From NCBI GenBank assembly GCA_025141835.1, contig CP081102.1, positions 496,001 through 560,000 on the forward strand: a stretch of 64,000 nt of DNA. Reading direction: 5' to 3'. How positions within the stretch are numbered: position 1 is the stretch's first letter; each line of letters starts with the position of its first letter. The position numbers were made by a program, and so were the translations under genes. Positions 38,035 to 46,804 of the stretch are shown piece after piece. The notes beneath the pieces are model-generated. The model ran no database searches and was not told the DNA's origin. It was given only the letters and a program-made list of their open reading frames with translations. The DNA comes from Rhodobacteraceae bacterium M385. GTDB lineage: Bacteria; Pseudomonadota; Alphaproteobacteria; Rhodobacterales; Rhodobacteraceae.

Positions 38035-38594
38035 TGTTGGACACAGCAAACTATACCCCGCGCCTGAAAGCTGCCTACGCCGAGACGATCAAAGCGGCGA
38101 TGAAGGAAGAGTTCGGCTACAAAAACGACATGCAGATCCCAGGTCTTGAGAAAATCGTTCTCAACATCGGATCCGGTGCCGAGTCCGTGCGTGACACCAA
38201 AAAAGCGAAATCTGCTCAGGAAGACCTGACAGCAATTGCCGGTCAGCACGCCGTCGTCACGAAGGCCAAGAAGTCCATCGCTGGCTTCCGTCTGCGTGAA
38301 GAGCATCCCGTGGGCGCGAAAGTGACCCTGCGCGGTGACCGCATGTATGACTTCCTCGATCGTCTGACGACCATCGCGATGCCCCGTATCCGGGACTTCC
38401 GCGGCGTGAAGCCTTCGTTCGATGGCCGCGGCAACTTCGCCATGGGCTTGAAAGAGCATATCGTATTCCCCGAGATCAACTTCGACAAAGTCGATGTGAA
38501 CTGGGGCATGGATATCATCATTGTCACAACGGCGAAGACTGACGCCGAGGCGAAGTCGCTTCTGAAGCACTTCAACATGCCCTTCAACGCCTGA
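38034..38594 (+). CDS. rplE: Ribosomal protein L5
   Basis: A 186-residue L5, 5S rRNA binder in the central protuberance. LEKIVLNIGSGAESVRDTKK and FDGRGNFAMGLKEHIVFPEI are the signature regions. The start overlaps the rplX stop (TAATG). Confidence 0.98.
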   Translation: MLDTANYTPRLKAAYAETIKAAMKEEFGYKNDMQIPGLEKIVLNIGSGAESVRDTKKAKSAQEDLTAIAGQHAVVTKAKKSIAGFRLREEHPVGAKVTLRGDRMYDFLDRLTTIAMPRIRDFRGVKPSFDGRGNFAMGLKEHIVFPEINFDKVDVNWGMDIIIVTTAKTDAEAKSLLKHFNMPFNA

Positions 38595-38612
38595 CGCGAA
38601 AGGAACGAACAC

Positions 38613-38918
38613 ATGGCAAAAGTATCCATGGTCCAACGCGAGCTTAAGCGTCAGCGTTTGGTGGCAAAATACGCCGACAAACGTGCTGCGCTCAAAGAGA
38701 TCGCAACCGATGAATCGAAGTCGATGGAAGAGCGCTTCAAGGCACGCCTTAAACTGGCGAAACTGCCTCGCGATAGCTCGGCCACCCGTCTTCACAACCG
38801 TTGCCAGCTGACCGGTCGCCCAAAGGCGTACTACCGCAAGCTGAAAATGTCGCGGATCAAGCTGCGTGATTTGGCCTCCAACGGTCAGATCCCCGGCATG
38901 GTCAAGTCGAGCTGGTAA
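38613..38918 (+). CDS. rpsN: Ribosomal protein S14 (long, zinc-free form)
   Basis: A 101-residue S14 of the long type. There is no CxxC zinc pair; the C-terminal part reads SATRLHNRCQLTGRPKAYYR. This is the normal form in proteobacteria. AAAGGAACGAACAC precedes the start. Confidence 0.97.
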   Translation: MAKVSMVQRELKRQRLVAKYADKRAALKEIATDESKSMEERFKARLKLAKLPRDSSATRLHNRCQLTGRPKAYYRKLKMSRIKLRDLASNGQIPGMVKSSW

Positions 38919-38932
38919 GGGAGCGATAGATT

Positions 38933-39325
38933 ATGAATGATCCTATCAGTGATATGCTGACCCGCATCCGGAACTCCCAGATGCGCGGTAAGTCCACGGT
39001 CGAGACCCCTGCCTCCAAAGCGCGTGCGCGCGTTCTGGATGTGCTGGCGGACGAAGGCTACATTCGCGGCTACGAGTCCACGACTGGTAAAGACGGTCAC
39101 CCGGCATTCGAGATCAGCTTGAAGTACTACGAAGGCACCCCTGTCATTCGTGAACTCAAGCGCGTCTCCAAGCCTGGTCGTCGTGTTTACATGTCCGTGG
39201 GTGACATTCCTCAGGTCCGTCAGGGTCTGGGTGTGTCGATCGTATCCACCTCGAAGGGCGTCATGTCCGATGCAAACGCTCGCAGCCAGAATGTTGGCGG
39301 CGAAGTGCTTTGCACAATCTTCTAA
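38933..39325 (+). CDS. rpsH: Ribosomal protein S8
   Basis: A 130-residue S8, central-domain assembly protein that in E. coli represses the spc operon at the L5 site. MNDPISDMLTRIRNSQMRGK start; QGLGVSIVSTSKGVMSDANA near the end. Normal length. Confidence 0.98.
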   Translation: MNDPISDMLTRIRNSQMRGKSTVETPASKARARVLDVLADEGYIRGYESTTGKDGHPAFEISLKYYEGTPVIRELKRVSKPGRRVYMSVGDIPQVRQGLGVSIVSTSKGVMSDANARSQNVGGEVLCTIF

Positions 39326-39337
39326 GGAGATCTGGCA

Positions 39338-39871
39338 ATGTCTCGTATTGGTAAAAAACCGGTCGAGCTGCCCGGAGGTGTAGAAGCTTCCGTGTCAGGT
39401 CAGACCATCGAAGTGAAGGGCCCCAAGGGCACCCGCACTTTCAAGGCAACCGACGACGTCACTTTGAGTGTCGCGGATAACGCCATCTCTGTTGAACCAC
39501 GCGGTAAGTCCAAGCGTGCGCGTCAGCAGTGGGGCATGTCCCGCACGATGGTGCAAAACCTCGTCACCGGCGTCACCGACGGTTTCAAGAAAGAGCTTGA
39601 GATCCAGGGTGTGGGTTATCGCGCGCAGATGCAGGGCAACGTCCTGAAACTGTCGCTTGGTTATTCCCATGACGTTGACTTCACCGTTCCAGAGGGCGTC
39701 ACCGTGAACTGCCCCAAGAACACCGAAGTCGTGATCGAAGGAACCGACCAGCAGCTTGTTGGTCAAGTCGCAGCAAACATTCGCGAATGGCGCGCGCCAG
39801 AGCCCTATAAGGGCAAAGGCATCCGCTACAAAGGCGAATATATCTTCCGTAAGGAAGGCAAGAAGAAGTAA
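39338..39871 (+). CDS. rplF: Ribosomal protein L6
   Basis: A 177-residue L6 near the sarcin-ricin loop. Two tandem repeats of the L6 fold are recognisable, with EPYKGKGIRYKGEYIFRKEG (about residues 153-172) as the signature. AAGGAGATCTGGCA precedes the ATG. Confidence 0.98.
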   Translation: MSRIGKKPVELPGGVEASVSGQTIEVKGPKGTRTFKATDDVTLSVADNAISVEPRGKSKRARQQWGMSRTMVQNLVTGVTDGFKKELEIQGVGYRAQMQGNVLKLSLGYSHDVDFTVPEGVTVNCPKNTEVVIEGTDQQLVGQVAANIREWRAPEPYKGKGIRYKGEYIFRKEGKKK

Positions 39872-39882
39872 GGGCTGGCACA

Positions 39883-40242
39883 ATGGCACTAAGCAAACGA
39901 GAGCTGTTCCAGAAGCGCCGCCTGCGCAACCGGAACAAAATGCGGAAAATGGCCAACGGACGCGCGCGTCTGTCGGTTCATCGTTCGAACAAGAACATCT
40001 CCGTTCAACTCATCGACGACCTCAACGGCGTGACTTTGGCTTCGGCCTCCTCGCTGGAGCCGGCGCTGGGTGTGGTCGGCAAGAACAACGTCGAGGCTTC
40101 GGCCAAAATCGGCGAAGCGATTGCCGAGCGGGCGAAGAAGGCTGGCGTCGAAGAATGTTACTTCGACCGTGGCGGCTTCCTGTTCCACGGGCGTGTGAAG
40201 GCTTTGGCCGACGCAGCGCGTGAAGGCGGCTTGAAGTTCTAA
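39883..40242 (+). CDS. rplR: Ribosomal protein L18
   Basis: A 119-residue L18, 5S rRNA binder. RARLSVHRSNKNISVQLIDD and FDRGGFLFHGRVKALADAAR are standard. It is followed by a 173-base gap to rpsE, unusually long inside the spc cluster and occupied by REP-like palindromes. Confidence 0.98.
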   Translation: MALSKRELFQKRRLRNRNKMRKMANGRARLSVHRSNKNISVQLIDDLNGVTLASASSLEPALGVVGKNNVEASAKIGEAIAERAKKAGVEECYFDRGGFLFHGRVKALADAAREGGLKF

Positions 40243-40253
40243 GCTACCGGTGG

Positions 40254-40328
40254 CCCGGGCAAAGGCCCGGTCTACCAATCCCGATACTTGTCGGGGTGAG
40301 ACACTGTGTAGACCGGGCCTTGGCCCGG
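40254..40328. repeat. REP-like inverted pair between rplR and rpsE
   Basis: AAAGGCCCGGTCTAC (40261-40275), preceded by CCCGGGC, faces GTAGACCGGGCCTTGGCCCG (40308-40327). A smaller hairpin CCCGA/TCGGG (40280-40295) lies between them. The outer arms are near-perfect complements, so the whole element can fold into one long structure in the mRNA. Confidence 0.8.
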
Positions 40329-40415
40329 TTTGCCGATGATCCGGGGGCTAACACGCCCACTTGGGTTGCTATGATGTGGCGCTGACAAGCGTCCGTGAAC
40401 ATAAGGAATTGCCAA

Positions 40416-40997
40416 ATGGCAGAACGTGAAAACCGGGGGCGTGGCCGTGGCCGCAACCGCGAAGAAGAAACGCCAGAATTCGCGGACCGCTTGGTCGCGA
40501 TCAACCGCGTATCTAAGACAGTAAAAGGCGGTAAGCGCTTTGGTTTCGCAGCCCTCGTGGTTGTGGGTGACCAGCGTGGCCGTGTCGGCTTCGGCAAAGG
40601 TAAAGCGAAAGAAGTACCTGAGGCGATCCGCAAGGCAACCGAGCAGGCCAAGCGTCAGCTGATCCGCGTACCTCTGAAAGAGGGCCGCACGTTGCACCAC
40701 GACGTTCTGGGCCGTCACGGCGCGGGCAAGGTGACGATGCGTACCGCACCTGAAGGTACAGGTATCATCGCCGGTGGTCCCATGCGTGCCGTGTTCGAGA
40801 TGCTCGGTGTCAAGGACGTGGTTTCCAAGTCCACGGGTTCCCAGAACCCTTACAACATGATCCGCGCCACGCTGGACGGTCTTCGCAACGAATCGAGCCC
40901 CCGTCAGGTAGCTTCGCGTCGTGGCAAGAAGGTTGCTGACATCCTGCCTAAGCGGGATGACGCGCCAGCGGCTGAAGCTGCAACTGAGGAGGCCTAA
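40416..40997 (+). CDS. rpsE: Ribosomal protein S5
   Basis: A 193-residue S5 at the mRNA entry tunnel. The ATG giving MAERENRGRGRGRNREEETP has AAGGA eight bases before it and is chosen over a GTG seven codons upstream. The double-stranded-RNA-type fold reads FADRLVAINRVSKTVKGGKR. A short Ala/Glu tail follows KRDDAPAAEAAT. It restarts the spc segment after the palindromic element. Confidence 0.97.
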   Translation: MAERENRGRGRGRNREEETPEFADRLVAINRVSKTVKGGKRFGFAALVVVGDQRGRVGFGKGKAKEVPEAIRKATEQAKRQLIRVPLKEGRTLHHDVLGRHGAGKVTMRTAPEGTGIIAGGPMRAVFEMLGVKDVVSKSTGSQNPYNMIRATLDGLRNESSPRQVASRRGKKVADILPKRDDAPAAEAATEEA

Positions 40998-41000
40998 ACC

Positions 41001-41189
41001 ATGGCTAAAACGATTGTTGTAAAGCAGATCGGTTCCCCGATCCGCCGCCCCGAGATTCAGCGCAAGACGCTGATCGGTCTGGGCCTGAACAAAATGCACA
41101 AGACCCGTGAATTGGAAGATACGCCTTCCGTTCGCGGCATGGTCAACAAGATCCCGCATCTGGTGGAAATCATCGAAGAGCGCGGCTAA
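41001..41189 (+). CDS. rpmD: Ribosomal protein L30
   Basis: A 62-residue L30 with KQIGSPIRRPEIQRKTLIGL and GMVNKIPHLVEIIEE. Three bases after rpsE. A terminator follows, so rplO is separated from it. Confidence 0.97.
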   Translation: MAKTIVVKQIGSPIRRPEIQRKTLIGLGLNKMHKTRELEDTPSVRGMVNKIPHLVEIIEERG

Positions 41190-41227
41190 TTTCTTTTCCT
41201 CTATCGGAATGAAATACTGATTTTCTA

Positions 41228-41260
41228 GAAACCCCGGCCATTGGTCGGGGTTTCTTCTTT
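41228..41260 (+). terminator. Terminator after rpmD
   Basis: GAAACCCCGGCC (41228-41239) pairs with GGTCGGGGTTTC (41243-41254) around ATT, then TTCTTT. Confidence 0.9.
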
Positions 41261-41346
41261 GGGAAGACACGCGATTTCATGTATAAGAGTATACTATGGG
41301 CGTTGCAAAAACCGTCCACACCGCCCCTGAAAAGGTTCTGGACTGA

Positions 41347-41811
41347 ATGCCGATTGAATTTTGCACCTGTCTAAAGCGCGACTTTTTGCTAGCGAAGTGG
41401 ACCGGGAAAGTCTCTTTCGATGACATTCTGGCGGGAATGGACGCCTACGTGCATGATCAGCACTATCGACCCGGGCGTCCGGAACTGATTGACCTTTCCG
41501 GGGTCACAGAGACGGATTTGAATTTCAAGTTAATCAGCTCTCTTTTGCGGGAAGTTAACAATCAGATCTCGGGCATCAAAGTGACCACGAAAACAGTTGT
41601 CTATTCGCCACTCGACACCTTGTTCGGCTTGGCGCGGATGTATGAGACCCTTGCAGAGCTTGCTGGCGGCATTGAGGTCTTAACCTTCGACAACGAAGAG
41701 GACGCTCTGACGAAGATGGGGTTGCCGTATCCCACTTTTGACGCCCTCCGTGCAGCCGAAAAATTCGAGCCCGCTTCCCGGCGTAACGACGAGCCCTCTC
41801 AAGCCCGTTAA
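41347..41811 (+). CDS. SpoIIAA/STAS-like protein of unknown function
   Basis: A 154-residue soluble protein. The opening FLLAKWTGKVSFDDILAGMD, then PELIDLSGVTETDLNF (about residues 44-59), TTKTVVYSPLDTLFGLARMY and GGIEVLTFDNEEDALTKMGL give the alternating strand-helix order of SpoIIAA-like/STAS domains. Those domains bind small ligands or sense partners. No catalytic residue is evident. It sits alone between rpmD and rplO with a terminator before it; the 180 bases after it have no visible gene and must carry the rplO promoter. I am confident it is a gene, less so of the fold. Confidence 0.6.
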   Translation: MPIEFCTCLKRDFLLAKWTGKVSFDDILAGMDAYVHDQHYRPGRPELIDLSGVTETDLNFKLISSLLREVNNQISGIKVTTKTVVYSPLDTLFGLARMYETLAELAGGIEVLTFDNEEDALTKMGLPYPTFDALRAAEKFEPASRRNDEPSQAR

Positions 41812-41991
41812 GGGACGGGTCCAGATCTCCGTAACACTCCGTACATTTGCCACAGGCAAAAGATGTTGCGCCAGAAGGGACTCAGGCATATACGCCCCCG
41901 GTGGCCTCATTCAGGGGCCACTATTGTATTTCAAACGCCGTGGTCGGCCGCTCCCGTCGCTGGGGGCCGCATCCGGCAAAGGAGAAGCGAC

Positions 41992-42465
41992 ATGAAACTG
42001 CACGAACTTAGTGATAACCCGGGCGCAACCAAGAAACGCAAGCGCGTTGGTCGCGGTCCAGGCTCCGGCACCGGTAAAATGGGTGGCCGTGGTATCAAAG
42101 GTCAAAAGTCCCGTTCGGGTGTGGCGATCAACGCGTATGAGGGTGGCCAAATGCCCCTCTACCAACGTCTTCCTAAGCGCGGTTTCAGCAAACCCAACCG
42201 GAAGAAGTTCGCTGTTGTGAACCTGGGCCTGATCCAGAAGTTCATCGAAGCGGGCAAACTGGACGGCAAAGCGGACATCACCGAAGACGCGCTGGTTGCG
42301 TCCGGTCTGGTCCGCCGCAAGCTGGACGGTGTTCGGGTTCTGGCCAACGGCGAAGTCTCTGGCAAGCTGAACATCACCGTCACGGGTGCCTCTAAAGCGG
42401 CCATCGACGCCGTTGCAGCCGCCGGTGGCGCGCTGACTGTTGCGGCGCCTGCTGCGGCTGAGTAA
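41992..42465 (+). CDS. rplO: Ribosomal protein L15
   Basis: A 157-residue L15. MKLHELSDNPGATKKRKRVG start, with the GRGPGSGTGKMGGRGIKGQK RNA-binding segment. AAAGGAGAAGCGAC before the ATG fixes the start; an upstream in-frame extension is not coding. It opens the last segment with secY and adk. The C-terminus is Ala-rich. Confidence 0.98.
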   Translation: MKLHELSDNPGATKKRKRVGRGPGSGTGKMGGRGIKGQKSRSGVAINAYEGGQMPLYQRLPKRGFSKPNRKKFAVVNLGLIQKFIEAGKLDGKADITEDALVASGLVRRKLDGVRVLANGEVSGKLNITVTGASKAAIDAVAAAGGALTVAAPAAAE

Positions 42466-42482
42466 CCCATCTCGGGTTTTTT
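42463..42482 (+). terminator. Short terminator-like hairpin between rplO and secY
   Basis: AACCC (42464-42468) pairs with GGGTT (42474-42478) and ends in a T-run; its left arm overlaps the rplO stop. With a five-pair stem it is more likely a partial attenuator than a full stop. Confidence 0.45.
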
Positions 42483-42601
42483 GGCCCGTGTAACGGTTGT
42501 GGGCGGGGAACTCTCCGCCTACATCTTCTCTTAAGGTTTTCTCGCGCCGCTCGGGTCCCTTCATAGGGTCCGGCGGCTTTGCGCATATTGGGTGGAACAG
42601 C

Positions 42602-43969
42602 ATGTCATCAGCAGCGGAGCAAATGGCCGCCAACATGAGCTGGAGCGCGTTCGGTAAAGCGACCGAACTGCGTCAGCGCATCTGGTTCACTCTGGGCCTT
42701 CTGATTATCTATCGTATCGGCACCTATATCCCGGTGCCCGGTATCGACCCCGAGCAGCTTCGTGCGTTCTTTGATAGCGCTGCTGCTGGTTTGGGCGGCG
42801 TCTTGAACATGTTCACCGGCGGCGCCCTGTCGCGGATGGGTATCTTCGCGCTTGGCATCATGCCTTACATCTCGGCCTCGATCATCGTGCAGCTCATGTC
42901 GGCCATGGTGCCGGCGATGGAAGCGCTGAAGAAAGAGGGCGAGAGCGGCCGTAAAAAGCTAAACCAATACACCCGCTACGGTACTGTCGTGCTGGCAACA
43001 GCGCAGGCTTACGGCCTTGCGGTAAGCATGGAATCGGGCGGCCTTGCCACGGATCCGGGCTGGTTCTTCCGCGCAGGCTGCGTGATTACGCTGGTGGGCG
43101 GCACCATGTTCCTGATGTGGTTGGGTGAACAGATCACCAACCGTGGCATCGGCAACGGTATCTCGTTGATTATCTTCGTCGGCATCGTCGCAGAAATCCC
43201 CGCCGCCTTGGCGCAGTTCTTTGAGGCCGGCCGGAGCTCGCTTTCTGCTGCGACGACAATCGGTGTGATCGCGATGTTGATAGCCACGCTAATCTTCGTG
43301 GTCTTCATGGAGCGATCTTTGCGTAAGATCCACATCCAGTACCCGCGCCGCCAAGTCGGTATGAAGGTTTACGATGGCGGCTCCAGCCACTTGCCGATCA
43401 AAGTGAACCCTGCGGGCGTTATCCCTGCGATCTTTGCATCCTCGCTGCTGTTGCTGCCTACAACGCTGACCACATTCGGCGGCACCGAAGGCAACGGTCC
43501 TGTCCTTAGCTGGATTTTGGCGAACTTCGGGTCGGGCCAGCCGCTCTACCTGTTGTTCTTTGCGGCGATGATCGTGTTCTTTACGTATTTCTACACGCTC
43601 AACGTGTCCTTCAAAGTGGATGACGTGGCGGACAATCTGAAGAACCAGAACGGCTTCATTCCGGGCATTCGTCCGGGGGCGCGGACGGCAGAATATCTTG
43701 AGTATGTCGTGCGCCGCATCCTTGTTCTGGGCGCCGGTTATTTGGCGCTGGTTTGCATGTTGCCGGAAATTGTACGGACCAACCTTTCTATCACGGCCTA
43801 CTTCGGCGGCACCTCGATCCTGATCATCGTGTCAGTGGGGATGGACACTGTGCAACAAATCCAGTCACATTTGCTGGCTCATCAATACGAAGGCCTGCTG
43901 GAGAAATCTCAGCTGCGCGGTCGGAAGGGTGGAGCGAAAAAACCACGTAAAGGACCTGCGCGCCGATGA
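42602..43969 (+). CDS. secY: Preprotein translocase subunit SecY
   Basis: A 455-residue integral membrane protein with ten helices, the SecYEG channel pore. The plug and lateral-gate region starts YIPVPGIDPEQLRAFF, and the cytosolic loop reads RKIHIQYPRRQVGMKVYDGG. The ATG after GGTGGAACAGC is chosen; the frame is open further up but without support. The stop overlaps adk by four bases. Confidence 0.97.
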   Translation: MSSAAEQMAANMSWSAFGKATELRQRIWFTLGLLIIYRIGTYIPVPGIDPEQLRAFFDSAAAGLGGVLNMFTGGALSRMGIFALGIMPYISASIIVQLMSAMVPAMEALKKEGESGRKKLNQYTRYGTVVLATAQAYGLAVSMESGGLATDPGWFFRAGCVITLVGGTMFLMWLGEQITNRGIGNGISLIIFVGIVAEIPAALAQFFEAGRSSLSAATTIGVIAMLIATLIFVVFMERSLRKIHIQYPRRQVGMKVYDGGSSHLPIKVNPAGVIPAIFASSLLLLPTTLTTFGGTEGNGPVLSWILANFGSGQPLYLLFFAAMIVFFTYFYTLNVSFKVDDVADNLKNQNGFIPGIRPGARTAEYLEYVVRRILVLGAGYLALVCMLPEIVRTNLSITAYFGGTSILIIVSVGMDTVQQIQSHLLAHQYEGLLEKSQLRGRKGGAKKPRKGPARR

Positions 43970-44541
43970 ACATCATTCTGCTAGGACCGCCAGGGGCGGG
44001 TAAGGGAACTCAAGCCGGAATTCTCGTTGAAGCTCGCGGCATGGTGCAACTGTCCACCGGCGATATGCTGCGTGCCGCCCGCACCAGCGGCACCGAGATG
44101 GGCAATCTTGTTGCCGGCGTGATGGACCGCGGAGAGCTTGTGACCGATGAGATCGTTATCGGTCTGATCCGCGAGCAGCTGGAAAAAGGCGGCTCTGGTT
44201 TCATCTTCGACGGTTTCCCTCGCACCTTGGCCCAAGCAGACGCATTGGCAGACTTGTTGGCCGAAGTTGGCCAGACGCTGGATCATGTCATCGCCATGGA
44301 AGTCAACGATGAGGCGCTTGTGGGCCGGATCGTCAACCGCGCGAAAGAGGCAGAGGCCGCAGGCCAACCCGTGCGCGCCGACGACAATGAGGAAAGCCTC
44401 AAGATCCGCCTGATGGAATACTACAAGAAGACGTCCCCGCTGATCGGCTATTACCATGCTAAAGGTCAGTTGAACTGGGTCCCCGGCTTGGGGGAAATCG
44501 CAGAAGTGTCCAAGAGCATCGCGGACGTTCTGGACGCTTAA
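43966..44541 (+). CDS. adk: Adenylate kinase (short-LID form)
   Basis: A 191-residue adenylate kinase that interconverts AMP + ATP and 2 ADP. P-loop GPPGAGKGTQAG (about residues 7-18), FDGFPRTLAQADAL (about 81-94). The LID region is short: VGRIVNRAKEAEAAGQPVRA then DDNEESLKIRLM, with no zinc cysteines. Normal partner of secY. Confidence 0.96.
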   Translation: MNIILLGPPGAGKGTQAGILVEARGMVQLSTGDMLRAARTSGTEMGNLVAGVMDRGELVTDEIVIGLIREQLEKGGSGFIFDGFPRTLAQADALADLLAEVGQTLDHVIAMEVNDEALVGRIVNRAKEAEAAGQPVRADDNEESLKIRLMEYYKKTSPLIGYYHAKGQLNWVPGLGEIAEVSKSIADVLDA

Positions 44542-44563
44542 TTCGCCAGACCTGGCGGCCCTA

Positions 44564-44592
44564 TTGACCTTTGTCGGAATGGGGCCTACATC
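44564..44592 (+). promoter_or_regulatory. Candidate internal promoter for rpsM-rpsK-rpoA-rplQ
   Basis: TTGACC (44564-44569), 17-base spacer, TACATC (44587-44592). The roughly 135-base leader contains two hairpins, GCATCT/AGATGC and AAGCCCGG/CCGGGCTT (44645-44670), which could be part of ribosomal-protein feedback. Confidence 0.5.
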
Positions 44593-44727
44593 CCGCATCT
44601 TAGTGGGAATCAGATGCGCATTTGATTCTTAGTGATTACCTCGCAAGCCCGGCGCAGATTGCCCGGGCTTACGTTGTGAAAAAAGGGCCTGGTATGACGG
44701 GCTCGCAACGAAAAGGATATGCCACAC

Positions 44728-45096
44728 ATGGCACGTATTGCCGGGGTTAACATCCCCACCGCTAAGCGCGTTCCGATCGCGCTGACTTATGTCACCGGAA
44801 TTGGCCACACTTCTGCTGCCGCGATCTGCGAAGCAGTTGGCATCGACGTAACCCGTCGTGTGAACGAGCTGACCGACGCCGAAGTTCTTGCCATTCGCGA
44901 GCACATCGACGCCAACTATGCCGTTGAAGGTGACCTGCGTCGTGAGACCCAGATGAACATCAAACGTCTGATGGACCTCGGTTGCTACCGTGGCCTGCGT
45001 CACCGTCGTAACCTGCCCGTGCGCGGTCAGCGTACTCACACCAACGCTCGCACGCGCAAAGGCCCTGCAAAGGCCATTGCCGGCAAGAAGAAATAA
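44728..45096 (+). CDS. rpsM: Ribosomal protein S13
   Basis: A 122-residue S13, bridge between subunits and tRNA contact. Of the ATGs at 44719 and 44728 the second gives the family's MARIAGVNIPTAKRVPIALT. GLRHRRNLPVRGQRTHTNAR is the C-terminal signature. Confidence 0.97.
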   Translation: MARIAGVNIPTAKRVPIALTYVTGIGHTSAAAICEAVGIDVTRRVNELTDAEVLAIREHIDANYAVEGDLRRETQMNIKRLMDLGCYRGLRHRRNLPVRGQRTHTNARTRKGPAKAIAGKKK

Positions 45097-45111
45097 GGGA
45101 GGGCTGATAGC

Positions 45112-45501
45112 ATGGCTCGCGATCGTCGCCCCGCAAAGAAGAAGGTCTCCAAGAACATCGCCGCAGGCGTTGCTCATGTGAACTCTTCGTTCAACAACAC
45201 TAAAATCTTGATCTCTGATGTTCAGGGCAACGCCATTTCTTGGTCGTCCGCTGGCACCATGGGTTTCAAAGGTTCCCGTAAATCTACGCCTTTTGCTGCC
45301 CAGATGGCCGCAGAAGACGCAGGCAAGAAAGCACAAGACCACGGCGTTCGTACGCTGGACGTTGAAGTGCAGGGCCCTGGCTCTGGCCGTGAAAGCGCAC
45401 TGCGTGCTTTGGCTGCTCTGGGCTTCCAGATCTCGTCCATCCGCGACGTGACACCTATGGCCCACAACGGCTGCCGCCCTCCTAAGCGTCGCCGCGTCTA
45501 A
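45112..45501 (+). CDS. rpsK: Ribosomal protein S11
   Basis: A 129-residue S11 of the 30S platform with FNNTKILISDVQGNAISWSS and DVTPMAHNGCRPPKRRRV end. Standard. Confidence 0.98.
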   Translation: MARDRRPAKKKVSKNIAAGVAHVNSSFNNTKILISDVQGNAISWSSAGTMGFKGSRKSTPFAAQMAAEDAGKKAQDHGVRTLDVEVQGPGSGRESALRALAALGFQISSIRDVTPMAHNGCRPPKRRRV

Positions 45502-45610
45502 GCAATTTTCTCTACATCCCCCTGCGTCACTTCGGTGGCGTGGGGTGACGTCATTTTGATCCTCGAGCGTGTCCGGGACGGATCCCCCCGACACAAGAAT
45601 GGAGGGACGT

Positions 45611-46627
45611 ATGATCCATAAAAATTGGCAAGAGCTTATCAAGCCCACTCAGCTGGTTGTTCAGCCGGGCAATGATCCTGCGCGCAAAGCAACCGTGGTT
45701 GCAGAGCCGTTGGAGCGTGGTTTCGGCCTGACGCTTGGCAACGCGCTGCGGCGTGTTCTGATGTCGTCGCTGCAAGGCGCGGCGATCACCAGCGTTCAAA
45801 TCGACGGCGTATTGCACGAGTTCTCCAGCGTTGCTGGTGTTCGTGAAGATGTCACCGACATCGTGCTAAACCTGAAGGGTGTTGCGATCCGCATGGACGC
45901 AGAAGGCCCCAAGCGTGTCTCCATCTCCGCCAAAGGCCCTCGGGTTGTGACGGCTGGCGACATCTCCGAGAGCGCAGGCATTGAGGTTCTGAACAAGGAC
46001 CACGTGATCTGCCACCTCGACGATGGCGCTGATCTCTACATCGAGCTGACGGTTAACACCGGTAAAGGCTACGTGGCCGCTGACAAAAACCGCCCCGAAG
46101 ACGCGCCCATCGGCCTGATGCCGATCGATGCGATCTACTCGCCGGTTAAGAAAGTGTCCTACGACGTTCAGCCCACCCGTGAGGGCCAGGTGCTGGATTA
46201 TGACAAGCTGACGCTGAAACTGGAAACCGACGGCTCCCTCAGCCCTGACGATGCCGTGGCTTACGCTGCCCGGATTATTCAGGATCAGCTGTCGATCTTC
46301 GTGAACTTCGATGAGCCCGAGAGCGCGACCCGCCAGGACGACGAAGATGATCTGGAATTCAACCCGCTTCTGCTGAAGAAGGTTGATGAGCTTGAACTGT
46401 CCGTGCGTTCGGCCAACTGCCTGAAGAACGACAATATAGTGTATATTGGCGACCTCATTCAGAAAACCGAAGCCGAGATGCTCCGCACCCCGAACTTCGG
46501 CCGCAAATCCTTGAACGAGATCAAGGAAGTGCTGTCCGGCATGGGTCTGCACCTGGGCATGGATATCGTCGATTGGCCGCCCGACAACATCGAAGAACTG
46601 GCCAAGAAGTACGAAGACAACTTCTGA
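45611..46627 (+). CDS. rpoA: RNA polymerase alpha subunit
   Basis: A 338-residue alpha subunit. The N-terminal domain (EPLERGFGLTLGNALRRVLM, about residues 33-52) dimerises and nucleates assembly. The C-terminal domain (ELELSVRSANCLKNDNIVYI and NFGRKSLNEIKEVL) contacts UP elements and activators. Start at ATG after GGAGGGACGT. Upstream (45519-45545) lies a CACTTCGGTG tetraloop hairpin after rpsK, a plausible processing site. Confidence 0.98.
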   Translation: MIHKNWQELIKPTQLVVQPGNDPARKATVVAEPLERGFGLTLGNALRRVLMSSLQGAAITSVQIDGVLHEFSSVAGVREDVTDIVLNLKGVAIRMDAEGPKRVSISAKGPRVVTAGDISESAGIEVLNKDHVICHLDDGADLYIELTVNTGKGYVAADKNRPEDAPIGLMPIDAIYSPVKKVSYDVQPTREGQVLDYDKLTLKLETDGSLSPDDAVAYAARIIQDQLSIFVNFDEPESATRQDDEDDLEFNPLLLKKVDELELSVRSANCLKNDNIVYIGDLIQKTEAEMLRTPNFGRKSLNEIKEVLSGMGLHLGMDIVDWPPDNIEELAKKYEDNF

Positions 46628-46635
46628 AGACAGCA

Positions 46636-46690
46636 CCCCGGGCTGAAGCCCGGTCTACGGACGACACGTAGACCGGGCCTTGGCCCGGGG
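46636..46690. repeat. REP-like inverted pair between rpoA and rplQ
   Basis: CCGGGCTGAAGCCCGGTCTA (46638-46657) faces GTAGACCGGGCCTTGGCCCG (46668-46687). Unlike the other two pairs it combines one unit of each palindrome type. It occupies most of the 177-base gap. Confidence 0.8.
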
Positions 46691-46804
46691 GCACGCGATC
46701 TGGCTAGCGGCCAAGCCCGCCGGCCCAAGGAGAGAGCCCCGCAACGCATGGGGTTCCAGACAAAGTAAAATCGCCCGTAGAGGGCACATTATTGGAGATA
46801 GACC

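Noticed and set aside
40254..46690. Palindromic gaps as a CRISPR array or insertion sequence
   Set aside because: Units are too few, irregularly spaced, and carry neither spacers nor a transposase gene.
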